From: Chitinophagaceae bacterium
GTDB taxonomy: Bacteria; Bacteroidota; Bacteroidia; Chitinophagales; Chitinophagaceae
DNA length: 5,066 bases
Direction of reading: 5' to 3'
NCBI GenBank assembly: GCA_947489175.1
Contig: CANLED010000186.1
Coordinates: 1-5,066 of the forward strand
The position numbers and the translations under genes were made by a program. Under the pieces are notes generated by a model, which was not told the DNA's origin, ran no database searches, and was given only the letters and a program-made list of their open reading frames with translations. Below are positions 1 to 5,066 of this stretch, piece after piece. Numbering within the stretch: the first letter of the stretch is position 1; every line of letters begins with the position of its first letter.

Positions 1-533
1 AAAACCTTTGCTACCGTGGTGGTCTTTCCCGTTCCGGGTCCACCTGTTATGATTGAAAAATTGTGTAAAACGGACTGAATTGCAGCAACCATTTGCCAAT
101 CAACCTGCTGATCTAACGGGATACCTGCATTTGATGCTGAGACTTTTAATCCATGTATAAATGGCTCTATTTTTTTGAGAGATGCTATACGATCTGTCCT
201 TAGTCTTGACTCATTTTCAATTAACCTACCTATTGAGTGTAAAATTGTAGATTCGTACCTAAAATAACGATGGAGGTATAATCGCTCCTTATGGAGCACA
301 AAAGGCAGGATATTTTCAGTATCTGTTGAAACGAACTTTGTTAAAGTAGGTAATGTGCCTGCATTGACAATCTTGGTATAGGGAATTTCTGACGCCAATG
401 TTGAAAGATCATTCACGTCGATACAAATATTGCCTTCCTGCAAACACTTAGAAAGAAGATACGCATAGGGCTTTATGCGCTCATCCGTAAAGAATTCAGC
501 AAATTGCTGATGTACGTCATTGGTAAAGTTCAT
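1..533 (-). CDS. recD: Exodeoxyribonuclease V alpha subunit RecD, N-terminal part (runs off the left edge)
   Basis: RecD is the 5'-3' helicase subunit of the RecBCD helicase-nuclease, which processes double-strand DNA ends in the cytoplasm. The visible 177 residues begin at an ATG (531-533, read in reverse) and stay open to the window edge. Residues 77-94 (PFVLHKERLYLHRYFRYE) match the segment typical of RecD1-type N-terminal domains. Residues 145-157 (DWQMVAAIQSVLH) sit where the adenine-contacting Q motif of SF1 helicases lies. Residues 164-171 (GGPGTGKT) are the Walker A loop, followed by TTVAKV. The Walker A position near residue 165-170 fits the known RecD1 layout, so this start needs no extension. 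The remaining helicase motifs lie outside the window. No recB or recC is visible beside it. Assignment to RecD1 rather than RecD2 rests on the N-terminal segment; the family call is firm. Confidence 0.93.
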   Translation of the reverse strand, partial: MNFTNDVHQQFAEFFTDERIKPYAYLLSKCLQEGNICIDVNDLSTLASEIPYTKIVNAGTLPTLTKFVSTDTENILPFVLHKERLYLHRYFRYESTILHSIGRLIENESRLRTDRIASLKKIEPFIHGLKVSASNAGIPLDQQVDWQMVAAIQSVLHNFSIITGGPGTGKTTTVAKV

Positions 534-551
534 GTTTTGCCTTAATTTATA

Positions 552-559
552 CAAATATA
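552..559 (-). promoter_or_regulatory. Candidate -7 box of the recD promoter
   Basis: Read on the minus strand this is TATATTTG, an exact match to the Bacteroidota -7 consensus TAnnTTTG. It ends 18 bases before the recD ATG, so a transcript would start about a dozen bases before the start codon. No good TTTG lies at the usual 19-21 base distance upstream; the nearest TTG is only 13 bases away. A weak 5-bp hairpin (569-573 with 583-587) overlaps the upstream half. There is no strong Shine-Dalgarno sequence before the ATG, as is usual in this phylum. Confidence 0.5.
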
Positions 560-586
560 GACATGAACTCCTCAACCTATTGGAGG

Positions 587-676
587 ACTGAAATTAGTTT
601 AAGGTTTTTGGTTTAAAGTTTAAAGGCGCAACGTTTCACCCTTAAACTTTAAACCAAAAACTTTAAACTGAAATTA
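587..676. repeat. 74-bp near-perfect palindrome bordered by 10-bp direct repeats
   Basis: The arms are 596-626 and 639-669, 31 bases each, complementary at 29 of 31 positions, around a 12-base loop that itself contains AACGTT. The arms are built from short GTTTAAAG-like units. The sequence ACTGAAATTA occurs exactly at 587-596 and again at 667-676, directly flanking and slightly overlapping the palindrome, so removing about 80 bp would restore one copy. The right copy contains the stop codon of the YtxH-like gene, which is intact. On the minus strand the palindrome lies just downstream of that gene and could end its transcript, although no clear U-tract follows. It could be a terminator, a dispersed palindromic repeat, a MITE-like insertion, or more than one of these. 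The repeat itself is certain; its role is not. Confidence 0.85.
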
Positions 677-937
677 CATAGTAGAAATTTCGTCACTCAA
701 GCTAGTCACACCATGATCTAGGTTCTCCTTAACGGTGCCCTTGTATCTTGCAAATTTGTGGGTGATGTTATCCACGACTGAGGTTACATTTTCCTTTAAA
801 TCATCCGCCAAATCGGCTCCACTTTGTTTGATTTTTTTCCTAGTATTTGCGCCCTTATCTGGTGCAACAAGCACACCAATGGCAGCACCAGCAGCGATTC
901 CGGCTAAAACTCCAAGCACAATTTTTCCTGTAGACAT
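674..937 (-). CDS. YtxH-like small membrane protein
   Basis: An 87-residue protein with the plan of the YtxH family: a short N-terminal glycine/alanine-rich membrane helix (about residues 5-25) followed by the family's typical segment GVLVAPDKGANTRKKI (21-36). The rest (37-85) is a charged amphipathic helix, probably coiled or membrane-associated. Members of this family are small, often stress-linked envelope proteins with no defined biochemical activity; no catalytic residues are visible here. The ATG at 935-937 lies 18 bases after the stop of the upstream gene on the same strand, so the two are probably co-transcribed. The stop codon falls inside one copy of the 10-bp direct repeat, and the large palindrome follows at once. 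The family assignment is confident; the role is unknown. Confidence 0.88.
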   Translation of the reverse strand: MSTGKIVLGVLAGIAAGAAIGVLVAPDKGANTRKKIKQSGADLADDLKENVTSVVDNITHKFARYKGTVKENLDHGVTSLSDEISTM

Positions 938-955
938 AATTGAATTTTTAAAATA

Positions 956-1270
956 TTAAAGAATAAGAATTAACAATAGAATGATGATGATAACAGCGCC
1001 AACAGAAAGATATACACCACCTTTCATCTCGCTCATTTTAGTTTTAATGGATTTCACTTCTTTACGTAATTCCTTACTATCATTAGCGGATAGATGCGAT
1101 TTATCCATTTGGTGGATTTCGTACAACCGTAAAACTATCAATTTTTCTTCCTTTTTTTGAGCGATGCTTAAAACCACTCCCCTTTCTTTTGGAGGATTAG
1201 CCTGTATTTTGTTCACATTAAAAACTGAAAAACAAACAAGCGATAACAAGATAAAAATTTGCTTTTTCAT
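956..1270 (-). CDS. Small exported protein with C-terminal membrane helix, function unknown
   Basis: A 104-residue protein starting MKKQIFILLSLV. Residues 1-24 form a signal peptide with a likely cleavage after KIQA, before N25. Cys13 does not sit in a proper lipobox, so this is not a lipoprotein. Residues 39-84 are rich in Lys and Glu and predicted helical (for example KELRKEVKSIKTKMSEMK, 66-83). Residues 86-104 are an uninterrupted hydrophobic helix made mostly of Ile, Leu and Val that ends the protein. The likely form is a periplasm-facing charged helix anchored by a C-terminal transmembrane segment. Similar small proteins are familiar in Bacteroidota, but I know of no assigned function. 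The gene starts 26 bases after the lipoprotein stop and ends 18 bases before the YtxH-like start, which suggests one transcript. No convincing promoter lies directly upstream. Confidence 0.8.
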   Translation of the reverse strand: MKKQIFILLSLVCFSVFNVNKIQANPPKERGVVLSIAQKKEEKLIVLRLYEIHQMDKSHLSANDSKELRKEVKSIKTKMSEMKGGVYLSVGAVIIIILLLILIL

Positions 1271-1296
1271 TTTTTAAATTTTACAATGGTTAGAAT

Positions 1297-2613
1297 TTAA
1301 TTTTTCTTGTATTTGAAAAACCCTGAATTATTTTCCCAAAAAACTTTTGATTTGTTGTCATACAATTCGCCGTACAACCCATCTGCAACCACATCAAGAT
1401 CTCCATCTTTATCATAGTCAAATAAATGAATCCACTTAATCCATGCATTCTTTCCGCTTGATTCAAACACATCAAAATATTCTTTGGTTACATCGATAAA
1501 TTTTGTACCTCTGTTTAAATACAAGCGCAATGCAAAGCCCTGATAAATATTCTTGTTGTTCATGGTTAAAATATCCAAACTCCCATCTCCATCAAAATCT
1601 AAAAATGCAAAATCCATCACTTCTAATCCTGGTAAAATCGGTAAATTGATAGCATTGGCCTTGTTGAACAATCCTGTTTTATACAAGACAACCCTAAGCC
1701 TATCTCTTGCGCCTAACATCAGATCAAGAAACCCATCTCCATTCATGTCAAACAACTCTATGGTATAAAAATTATCATCATTTGTTTCAGTAAATCCACG
1801 AAAAATATTGTTGGCAAGTTGAAAGTTGCTGTTCCCTTTATTAAGATAAGCAGTAGGATGGATTGGGACCGTTTTACTTCCACCCGAATACGCAATAATA
1901 TCCTGTAATCCATCCCCATTGATATCTCCAACGGCACCGCCTTGAAAATAACCACGATCGGCACTGAGGTATTTATATTTTCTTGTTGATGGATAAAAAA
2001 TAGCTATTGAATCACCCGGAAATGGCAACGCATCATATCCTGTAGAAAACAAAACAATCTCTTTCTTTTTATCATTGTCTAAATCAGACAAAACACATTT
2101 TCTTACTTCAGTTAATCCATACTGCAAGTCATAATGAGTTGAATCGGTTTGATACTCTGAAAAAAGATGCAAGCCTCTTGCATTTGTTGGCCATGGATTT
2201 TTTAAATAATATGCCCACAAATCCTTTTTCCCATCCCCCGTTAAATCAGTATATATATAAGACCCCAAATTAAACCAATAATAATTTTTGGATGCATTCC
2301 ATGAATTTTCATTGGAATAATTGAATGGATAAAACTTATTTTCTGGAGTCAATTCAAATCCAGAAAAAAGCGACTTTTTTACATCAAAGATTTCATCAAA
2401 AGCCTTGTTGGTATTATACCATGACGTGTTTTTATTAATTGGTGACAATGAATCTAATAATGATGTAGAATAAACAATACTCCCTACTAAAGGAATGGAA
2501 CGCACAAAAACTTCATCTGGTGGAAGTTCATTTTTTTTACAACCTGAAAATGAAAAAATAATGAATACTGTTATAATAATCAGCCTATTTATTGGAGACA
2601 ATATCTTACGCAT
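1297..2613 (-). CDS. FG-GAP/VCBS repeat surface lipoprotein
   Basis: With the start at 2613 the protein has 438 residues and opens with a lipoprotein signal peptide: MRK, a hydrophobic core, then the lipobox FSGC with Cys25. Six Asp-rich calcium-loop motifs of the FG-GAP/VCBS type follow at intervals of 50-60 residues: DLTGDGKKDL (123), DLDNDKKKEI (177), DINGDGLQDI (230), DMNGDGFLDL (289), DFDGDGSLDI (339) and DYDKDGDLDV (399). This spacing fits blades of an integrin-alpha-like beta-propeller. The second loop is degenerate, with Lys and Glu at consensus positions. The protein is probably anchored in the outer membrane; the ligand is unknown and no enzyme domain is seen. The frame stays open to an ATG at 2721, but that start would put 36 residues before the signal peptide. 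An ATG at 2631 is also possible. A promoter-like box at 2677-2684 favours the two inner starts. Confidence 0.85.
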   Translation of the reverse strand: MRKILSPINRLIIITVFIIFSFSGCKKNELPPDEVFVRSIPLVGSIVYSTSLLDSLSPINKNTSWYNTNKAFDEIFDVKKSLFSGFELTPENKFYPFNYSNENSWNASKNYYWFNLGSYIYTDLTGDGKKDLWAYYLKNPWPTNARGLHLFSEYQTDSTHYDLQYGLTEVRKCVLSDLDNDKKKEIVLFSTGYDALPFPGDSIAIFYPSTRKYKYLSADRGYFQGGAVGDINGDGLQDIIAYSGGSKTVPIHPTAYLNKGNSNFQLANNIFRGFTETNDDNFYTIELFDMNGDGFLDLMLGARDRLRVVLYKTGLFNKANAINLPILPGLEVMDFAFLDFDGDGSLDILTMNNKNIYQGFALRLYLNRGTKFIDVTKEYFDVFESSGKNAWIKWIHLFDYDKDGDLDVVADGLYGELYDNKSKVFWENNSGFFKYKKN

Positions 2614-2676
2614 TGCATGAATGATACCCATAAGTAATGATATTTTTTTTGGTGATGACTTCGAACTATATCCAAA

Positions 2677-2684
2677 CAAACGTA
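2677..2684 (-). promoter_or_regulatory. Candidate -7 box for the lipoprotein transcription unit
   Basis: Read on the minus strand this is TACGTTTG, an exact TAnnTTTG match. A start about six bases downstream would give leaders of roughly 40 or 58 bases to the ATGs at 2631 and 2613. It lies inside the frame opened by the ATG at 2721, so transcripts from here could not use that ATG. No clear -33 TTTG is visible upstream, which limits confidence. Confidence 0.45.
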
Positions 2685-2741
2685 TTAAAAAAGAAGTCAT
2701 TAATCTATGACTAAAATACATCTCCTACTTTTGAGGGCTTG

Positions 2742-2800
2742 ATTATTTAAAATTTATACCAATAGGTATAATCTTCATCATCAATAAATTTTAAAATAAT
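2742..2800. repeat. Nested, overlapping inverted repeats with GGTATAA half-sites
   Basis: Two inverted repeats overlap here. The inner one is TTATACC-AATA-GGTATAA (2754-2771), with perfect 7-base arms and a 4-base centre. The outer one pairs 2742-2757 with 2784-2800 and is perfect except for one extra T in the right arm. They share bases 2754-2757, so as RNA or cruciform they compete. A further direct copy, AGGTATAA, occurs at 2816-2823, matching 2764-2771. The setting between divergent genes suggests a regulator-binding region or a transcript end, but pure AT content could produce part of this by chance. Confidence 0.5.
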
Positions 2801-2869
2801 GACATACTCCTAAAAAGGTATAAAATCTCATAAAAGTGTACTTAAAAATCTTCAAAATATCCAAACATG

Positions 2870-2902
2870 TTTCTTCATTAAGCCTTAATTTATTTACTTT
2901 TA
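2870..2902 (+). promoter_or_regulatory. Candidate promoter of the queuosine-precursor transporter gene
   Basis: The -7 box is TACTTTTA (2895-2902), one base off TAnnTTTG. A TTTC at 2870-2873 stands 21 bases upstream in the place of the -33 TTTG. A transcript would begin near 2908, giving a leader of about 15 bases to the ATG at 2924. That is too short to hold a preQ1 riboswitch. Confidence 0.4.
2877..2889. promoter_or_regulatory. Operator-like palindrome inside the transporter promoter
   Basis: ATTAAG-C-CTTAAT is a perfect 6-base inverted repeat around one base, lying exactly between the proposed -33 and -7 elements. A protein bound here would block the promoter. AT-rich palindromes of this size are common by chance, so this is a suggestion from position only. 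Confidence 0.3.
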
Positions 2903-2923
2903 CGCACTTAAACTTATTGATAG

Positions 2924-3733
2924 ATGATCAAAGACTTGATGAACAATAAACCTGCAAAACTATTTGCATTGATATCCGCGTTTTTCGTTGCCAATGCACT
3001 GATTGCAGAATGCATCGGTGGAAAAATATTTTCACTTGAAGCAGTTTTGGGCATTGATCCTGTCAACCTTTCATTTTTTGGAGAATCTAACCTCTCTTTT
3101 GCCCTTACTTGTGGTGTTATTCTATGGCCCATCGAATTTGTAGTTACCGATATCGTGAATGAATATTACGGTCCAAAAGCTGTAAAAAGAATTTCATACA
3201 CAGCTGTTGCCTTGATTTCATACGCATTCCTTATGTTTTATCTAGCCATCAAATTGGCACCACCTGCTTGGTGGGTGGGTTCAAAAACAGAAAATGGCGT
3301 TCCAAATATGCAGGATGCTTTTTCGGCAATATTTGGACAAGGCATGTGGATTATTTTTGGAAGTCTGATGGCGTTTTTGGTCAGCCAAATAATTGATGTG
3401 ATGGTTTTTCACCGCATCAAAAAAGCAACTGGAGAAAAATGGGTATGGCTCAGGGCAACTGGCTCCACCATGGTTTCACAATTCTTCGATAGCTTCATTG
3501 TATTGTTCATTGCTTTCAAACTCGGCAATGATTGGAGCTGGCAAAAAGTATTGGCCATCTGCTTGATGAACTACATCTACAAATTCACCATGGCAATCAT
3601 CTTGACCCCACTTATATATATCATGGAAGCACAAATTGAAAAATATATTGGCAAAGAAACTGCTGCTAAAATGAAACGTGCAGCGATGGGACGTGAGGAA
3701 GAACCATTTACAAACATCCCTACAGCAGGATAA
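2924..3733 (+). CDS. yhhQ: Queuosine precursor transporter, YhhQ (VUT) family
   Basis: This 269-residue inner-membrane protein belongs to the YhhQ/DUF165 family. The E. coli member takes up preQ0 and preQ1, precursors of the queuosine base at position 34 of GUN-anticodon tRNAs. Six hydrophobic segments are visible, at about 12-32, 58-78, 89-110, 137-160, 184-200 and 208-234. Family hallmarks include VTDIVNEYYG (74-83), FHRIKKATGEK (162-172) and RATGSTMVSQFFDS (177-190), whose charged and polar residues (D76, E80, R177, Q186, D189) probably line the substrate path. The protein is longer than E. coli YhhQ (about 221 residues), owing partly to a polar C-terminal tail (235-269). The ATG at 2924 is used; an in-frame ATG five codons later is a minor alternative. 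No queuosine-synthesis gene is next to it. Identification is from memory of closely similar Bacteroidota proteins. Confidence 0.93.
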   Translation: MIKDLMNNKPAKLFALISAFFVANALIAECIGGKIFSLEAVLGIDPVNLSFFGESNLSFALTCGVILWPIEFVVTDIVNEYYGPKAVKRISYTAVALISYAFLMFYLAIKLAPPAWWVGSKTENGVPNMQDAFSAIFGQGMWIIFGSLMAFLVSQIIDVMVFHRIKKATGEKWVWLRATGSTMVSQFFDSFIVLFIAFKLGNDWSWQKVLAICLMNYIYKFTMAIILTPLIYIMEAQIEKYIGKETAAKMKRAAMGREEEPFTNIPTAG

Positions 3734-3744
3734 CAGTAAATTAA

Positions 3745-3775
3745 TTTGAAAGGTGATAAAAGTTGGTTAGTATTG
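3745..3775 (+). promoter_or_regulatory. Candidate promoter of the phosphodiesterase-propeller gene
   Basis: TTTG at 3745-3748 and TAGTATTG at 3768-3775 are separated by 19 bases, matching the Bacteroidota arrangement TTTG-N19-21-TAnnTTTG with one mismatch in the -7 box. Transcription would begin near 3781, about 24 bases before the ATG. The element begins 11 bases after the transporter stop codon, so the downstream gene probably has its own promoter even though it lies only 71 bases away. Confidence 0.5.
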
Positions 3776-3804
3776 GGGTTGTAAAAAAACCAAAATAAAG
3801 ACCA

Positions 3805-5066
3805 ATGAAATCTCTTTGCCTGTCACTTTCATTACTCATTGTATTATTTACAAATGCACAAACTAACTCATACAGCACAGTAAATGCGCATTCCCACAAC
3901 GACTATGAGCAGAAAGTTCCATTTTTGAATGCTTACAATGAACATTTTGGTTCTGTTGAAGCTGATATTTTTTTGATAAATGGGAAAATATTGGTTGGTC
4001 ACAACTTAAAAGATTTAACAGATGAAAGAAGTCTTGAGAATCTTTACTTAAAACCGCTTTCAACTTTTAATCATAAAAACAGGTCGCTTCAAATCCTGAT
4101 AGATGTTAAATCTGACGCCATCAATACCTTAGATTCTTTAATTCTCCTGTTAAAAAAATATCCATCCATCATCAATAACAAATCAATTCATTTTGTTATT
4201 TCAGGAAACAGGCCTGCGGAAAATCTTTATAAAAACTATCCATCTTTCATTATGTTTGATGGAAGAATAGGCAAAGACTATTCAGCTGAGGAACTCAATA
4301 AAGTCGCCTTGCTGAGTGAAGATTATGGCAAATTCACCATGTGGAAAAAAACATGGCCCATGCTAAACACAGACCGTGAAAAAATAGTGGCAGCCATCAA
4401 CAAAGCTCATGAATTAAAAAAACCAGTACGTTTGTGGGGAAGTCCAGATTACCCAGCAGCATGGGAAGAAATGATGAAACTCAACGTTGATTTCATCAAT
4501 ACGGACCATATCAATGAACTTTCTGATTTTCTGACCAATCAAGATAAAACAAAAAGACTCCTTCCATACAACAGAATCATAAAATCAGCAGGAGAAGTAA
4601 TCCGCTACGGGAAACCTGAATTAGAAAACCATGCACTGGATGTAACCGCCTTGACTGAAAATGGAATAGCCATAGTGGAAGATAGATACGGCCTTTTTGC
4701 CATTGACGTAAACTCAAATCAGGTTATCAACAAATGGAGCTATACAGACATCCAACGCTACAGCAAGTATATGAGCACGTATTCCGGCATCAAAACATTC
4801 AAGGAAAATGACAAGACCTGGATTCTATGGACCGCTGCAGAAAGGGATGGCGGAAAATCTGCCTTGATGATGGCAGAATGGAAAAATGGTTTCCAAAATA
4901 TAAGCGATTTTCAATTGGATAAAGTTAGTCCCGCCAACAACGCCCTTCCAAATGAGTTATCCATAACAACTGAAAACAACAAACCATTTGTATATGTAAC
5001 CTTAAATGGAAACAATGAAGTGGTAAAAATAGATTGGCAAAATAAAAAAATAAGCTGGAAGTCAGC
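3805..5066 (+). CDS. Secreted PI-PLC/GDPD-like phosphodiesterase fused to a propeller-like domain (runs off the right edge)
   Basis: The frame is open for 420 codons from the ATG at 3805 to the window edge. Residues 1-18 are a signal peptide with likely cleavage at NA|Q19. Residues 26-245 look like a TIM-barrel phosphodiesterase of the PI-PLC/GDPD superfamily. AHSHNDYE (28-35) supplies the first His, SVEADIFL (50-57) the metal-binding Glu52 and Asp54, VGHN (64-67) the second His66, and IDVKSD (99-104) the strand with an acidic residue and Lys. RLWGSPD (209-215) and VDFINTD (228-234) resemble the closing strands. From about 253 a second domain starts with LPYNRIIKSAGEVI and LENHALDV (273-280), resembling the first blades of YncE-like propellers in Bacteroidota, where some are followed by an alkaline-phosphatase-type domain. 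That third domain is only a guess here. Substrate is unknown; a phosphodiester in the periplasm or outside the cell is likely. Confidence 0.8.
   Translation, partial: MKSLCLSLSLLIVLFTNAQTNSYSTVNAHSHNDYEQKVPFLNAYNEHFGSVEADIFLINGKILVGHNLKDLTDERSLENLYLKPLSTFNHKNRSLQILIDVKSDAINTLDSLILLLKKYPSIINNKSIHFVISGNRPAENLYKNYPSFIMFDGRIGKDYSAEELNKVALLSEDYGKFTMWKKTWPMLNTDREKIVAAINKAHELKKPVRLWGSPDYPAAWEEMMKLNVDFINTDHINELSDFLTNQDKTKRLLPYNRIIKSAGEVIRYGKPELENHALDVTALTENGIAIVEDRYGLFAIDVNSNQVINKWSYTDIQRYSKYMSTYSGIKTFKENDKTWILWTAAERDGGKSALMMAEWKNGFQNISDFQLDKVSPANNALPNELSITTENNKPFVYVTLNGNNEVVKIDWQNKKISWKS

Larger units (their letters stand above)
2614..2923. other. Divergent intergenic region, no gene
   Basis: This 310-base stretch separates the minus-strand lipoprotein from the plus-strand transporter and is very AT-rich. 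It holds a -7 box for the lipoprotein (2677-2684), a cluster of inverted and direct repeats (2742-2823), and a promoter with an operator-like palindrome for the transporter (2870-2902). The part from 2614 to 2721 is an in-frame upstream extension of the lipoprotein frame, judged non-coding because it would precede the signal peptide. No tRNA, recognisable riboswitch or small gene was seen. Confidence 0.6.

Noticed and set aside
735..959. Plus-strand open frame of 74 codons opposite the YtxH-like gene
   Set aside because: It lies antisense to a recognisable YtxH-type coding sequence, has no recognisable domain, and is best explained as a shadow of that gene.
1271..1320. Possible separate promoter for the small exported protein gene
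   Set aside because: The best TAnnTTTG-like box matches poorly and has no -33 element; co-transcription with the gene 26 bases upstream is the simpler reading.
1290..1964. Several short open frames (1290-1475 minus, 1553-1768 plus, 1758-1964 minus) within the lipoprotein gene
   Set aside because: All overlap a frame with a clear lipobox and six ordered calcium-loop motifs; none has a family signature of its own.
2800..2923. Possible preQ1 riboswitch upstream of the transporter
   Set aside because: No short GC-containing hairpin followed by the A-rich tail of a preQ1-I aptamer could be found by eye; the region is almost pure A and T.
2914..3132. Minus-strand open frame opposite the start of the transporter gene
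   Set aside because: It is antisense to a strongly conserved YhhQ-family sequence and shows no recognisable protein features.
3775..3795. Small hairpin GGTT/AACC in the leader of the phosphodiesterase gene
   Set aside because: A 4-bp stem around an A-run is too weak and too easily found by chance to call a terminator or regulatory element.
3863..4063. Minus-strand open frame of 66 codons opposite the phosphodiesterase gene
   Set aside because: It overlaps the catalytic residues of the plus-strand barrel domain and has no independent support.

Overview
The window is AT-rich and looks like chromosomal DNA from a member of the Bacteroidota. Three things point there: promoter-like boxes of the Bacteroidota type (TAnnTTTG, sometimes with an upstream TTTG), start codons without strong Shine-Dalgarno sequences, and typical gene families (FG-GAP/VCBS lipoprotein, YtxH-type small protein, Bacteroidota-style YhhQ). 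The genus cannot be fixed from what is visible.

Layout, left to right. (1) 1-533, minus strand: N-terminal 177 residues of RecD (exonuclease V alpha subunit), cut by the window edge just after its Walker A loop. (2) 534-673: recD leader and promoter, plus a 74-bp near-perfect palindrome bordered by 10-bp direct repeats, which resembles a small insertion or dispersed palindromic element and may also act as a terminator. (3) 674-2613, minus strand: three closely spaced genes, probably one transcription unit read from right to left. They encode an FG-GAP/VCBS surface lipoprotein, a small exported protein with a C-terminal membrane helix, and a YtxH-like small membrane protein. (4) 2614-2923: a divergent intergenic region with promoter candidates on both strands and several inverted repeats. 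(5) 2924-3733, plus strand: a YhhQ-family queuosine-precursor transporter. (6) 3805-5066, plus strand: start of a secreted protein, cut by the right edge, joining a PI-PLC/GDPD-like phosphodiesterase domain to what looks like the first part of a beta-propeller.

Functionally this is a mix of housekeeping functions (DNA repair, tRNA-modification precursor salvage) and cell-envelope genes. The genes do not form one obvious pathway. No CRISPR, tRNA, rRNA, transposase or phage gene was seen, and nothing compels the idea of a new multi-gene system. The points most worth a second look are the direct-repeat-flanked palindrome, the domain fusion at the right edge, and the palindromes of the divergent promoter region.
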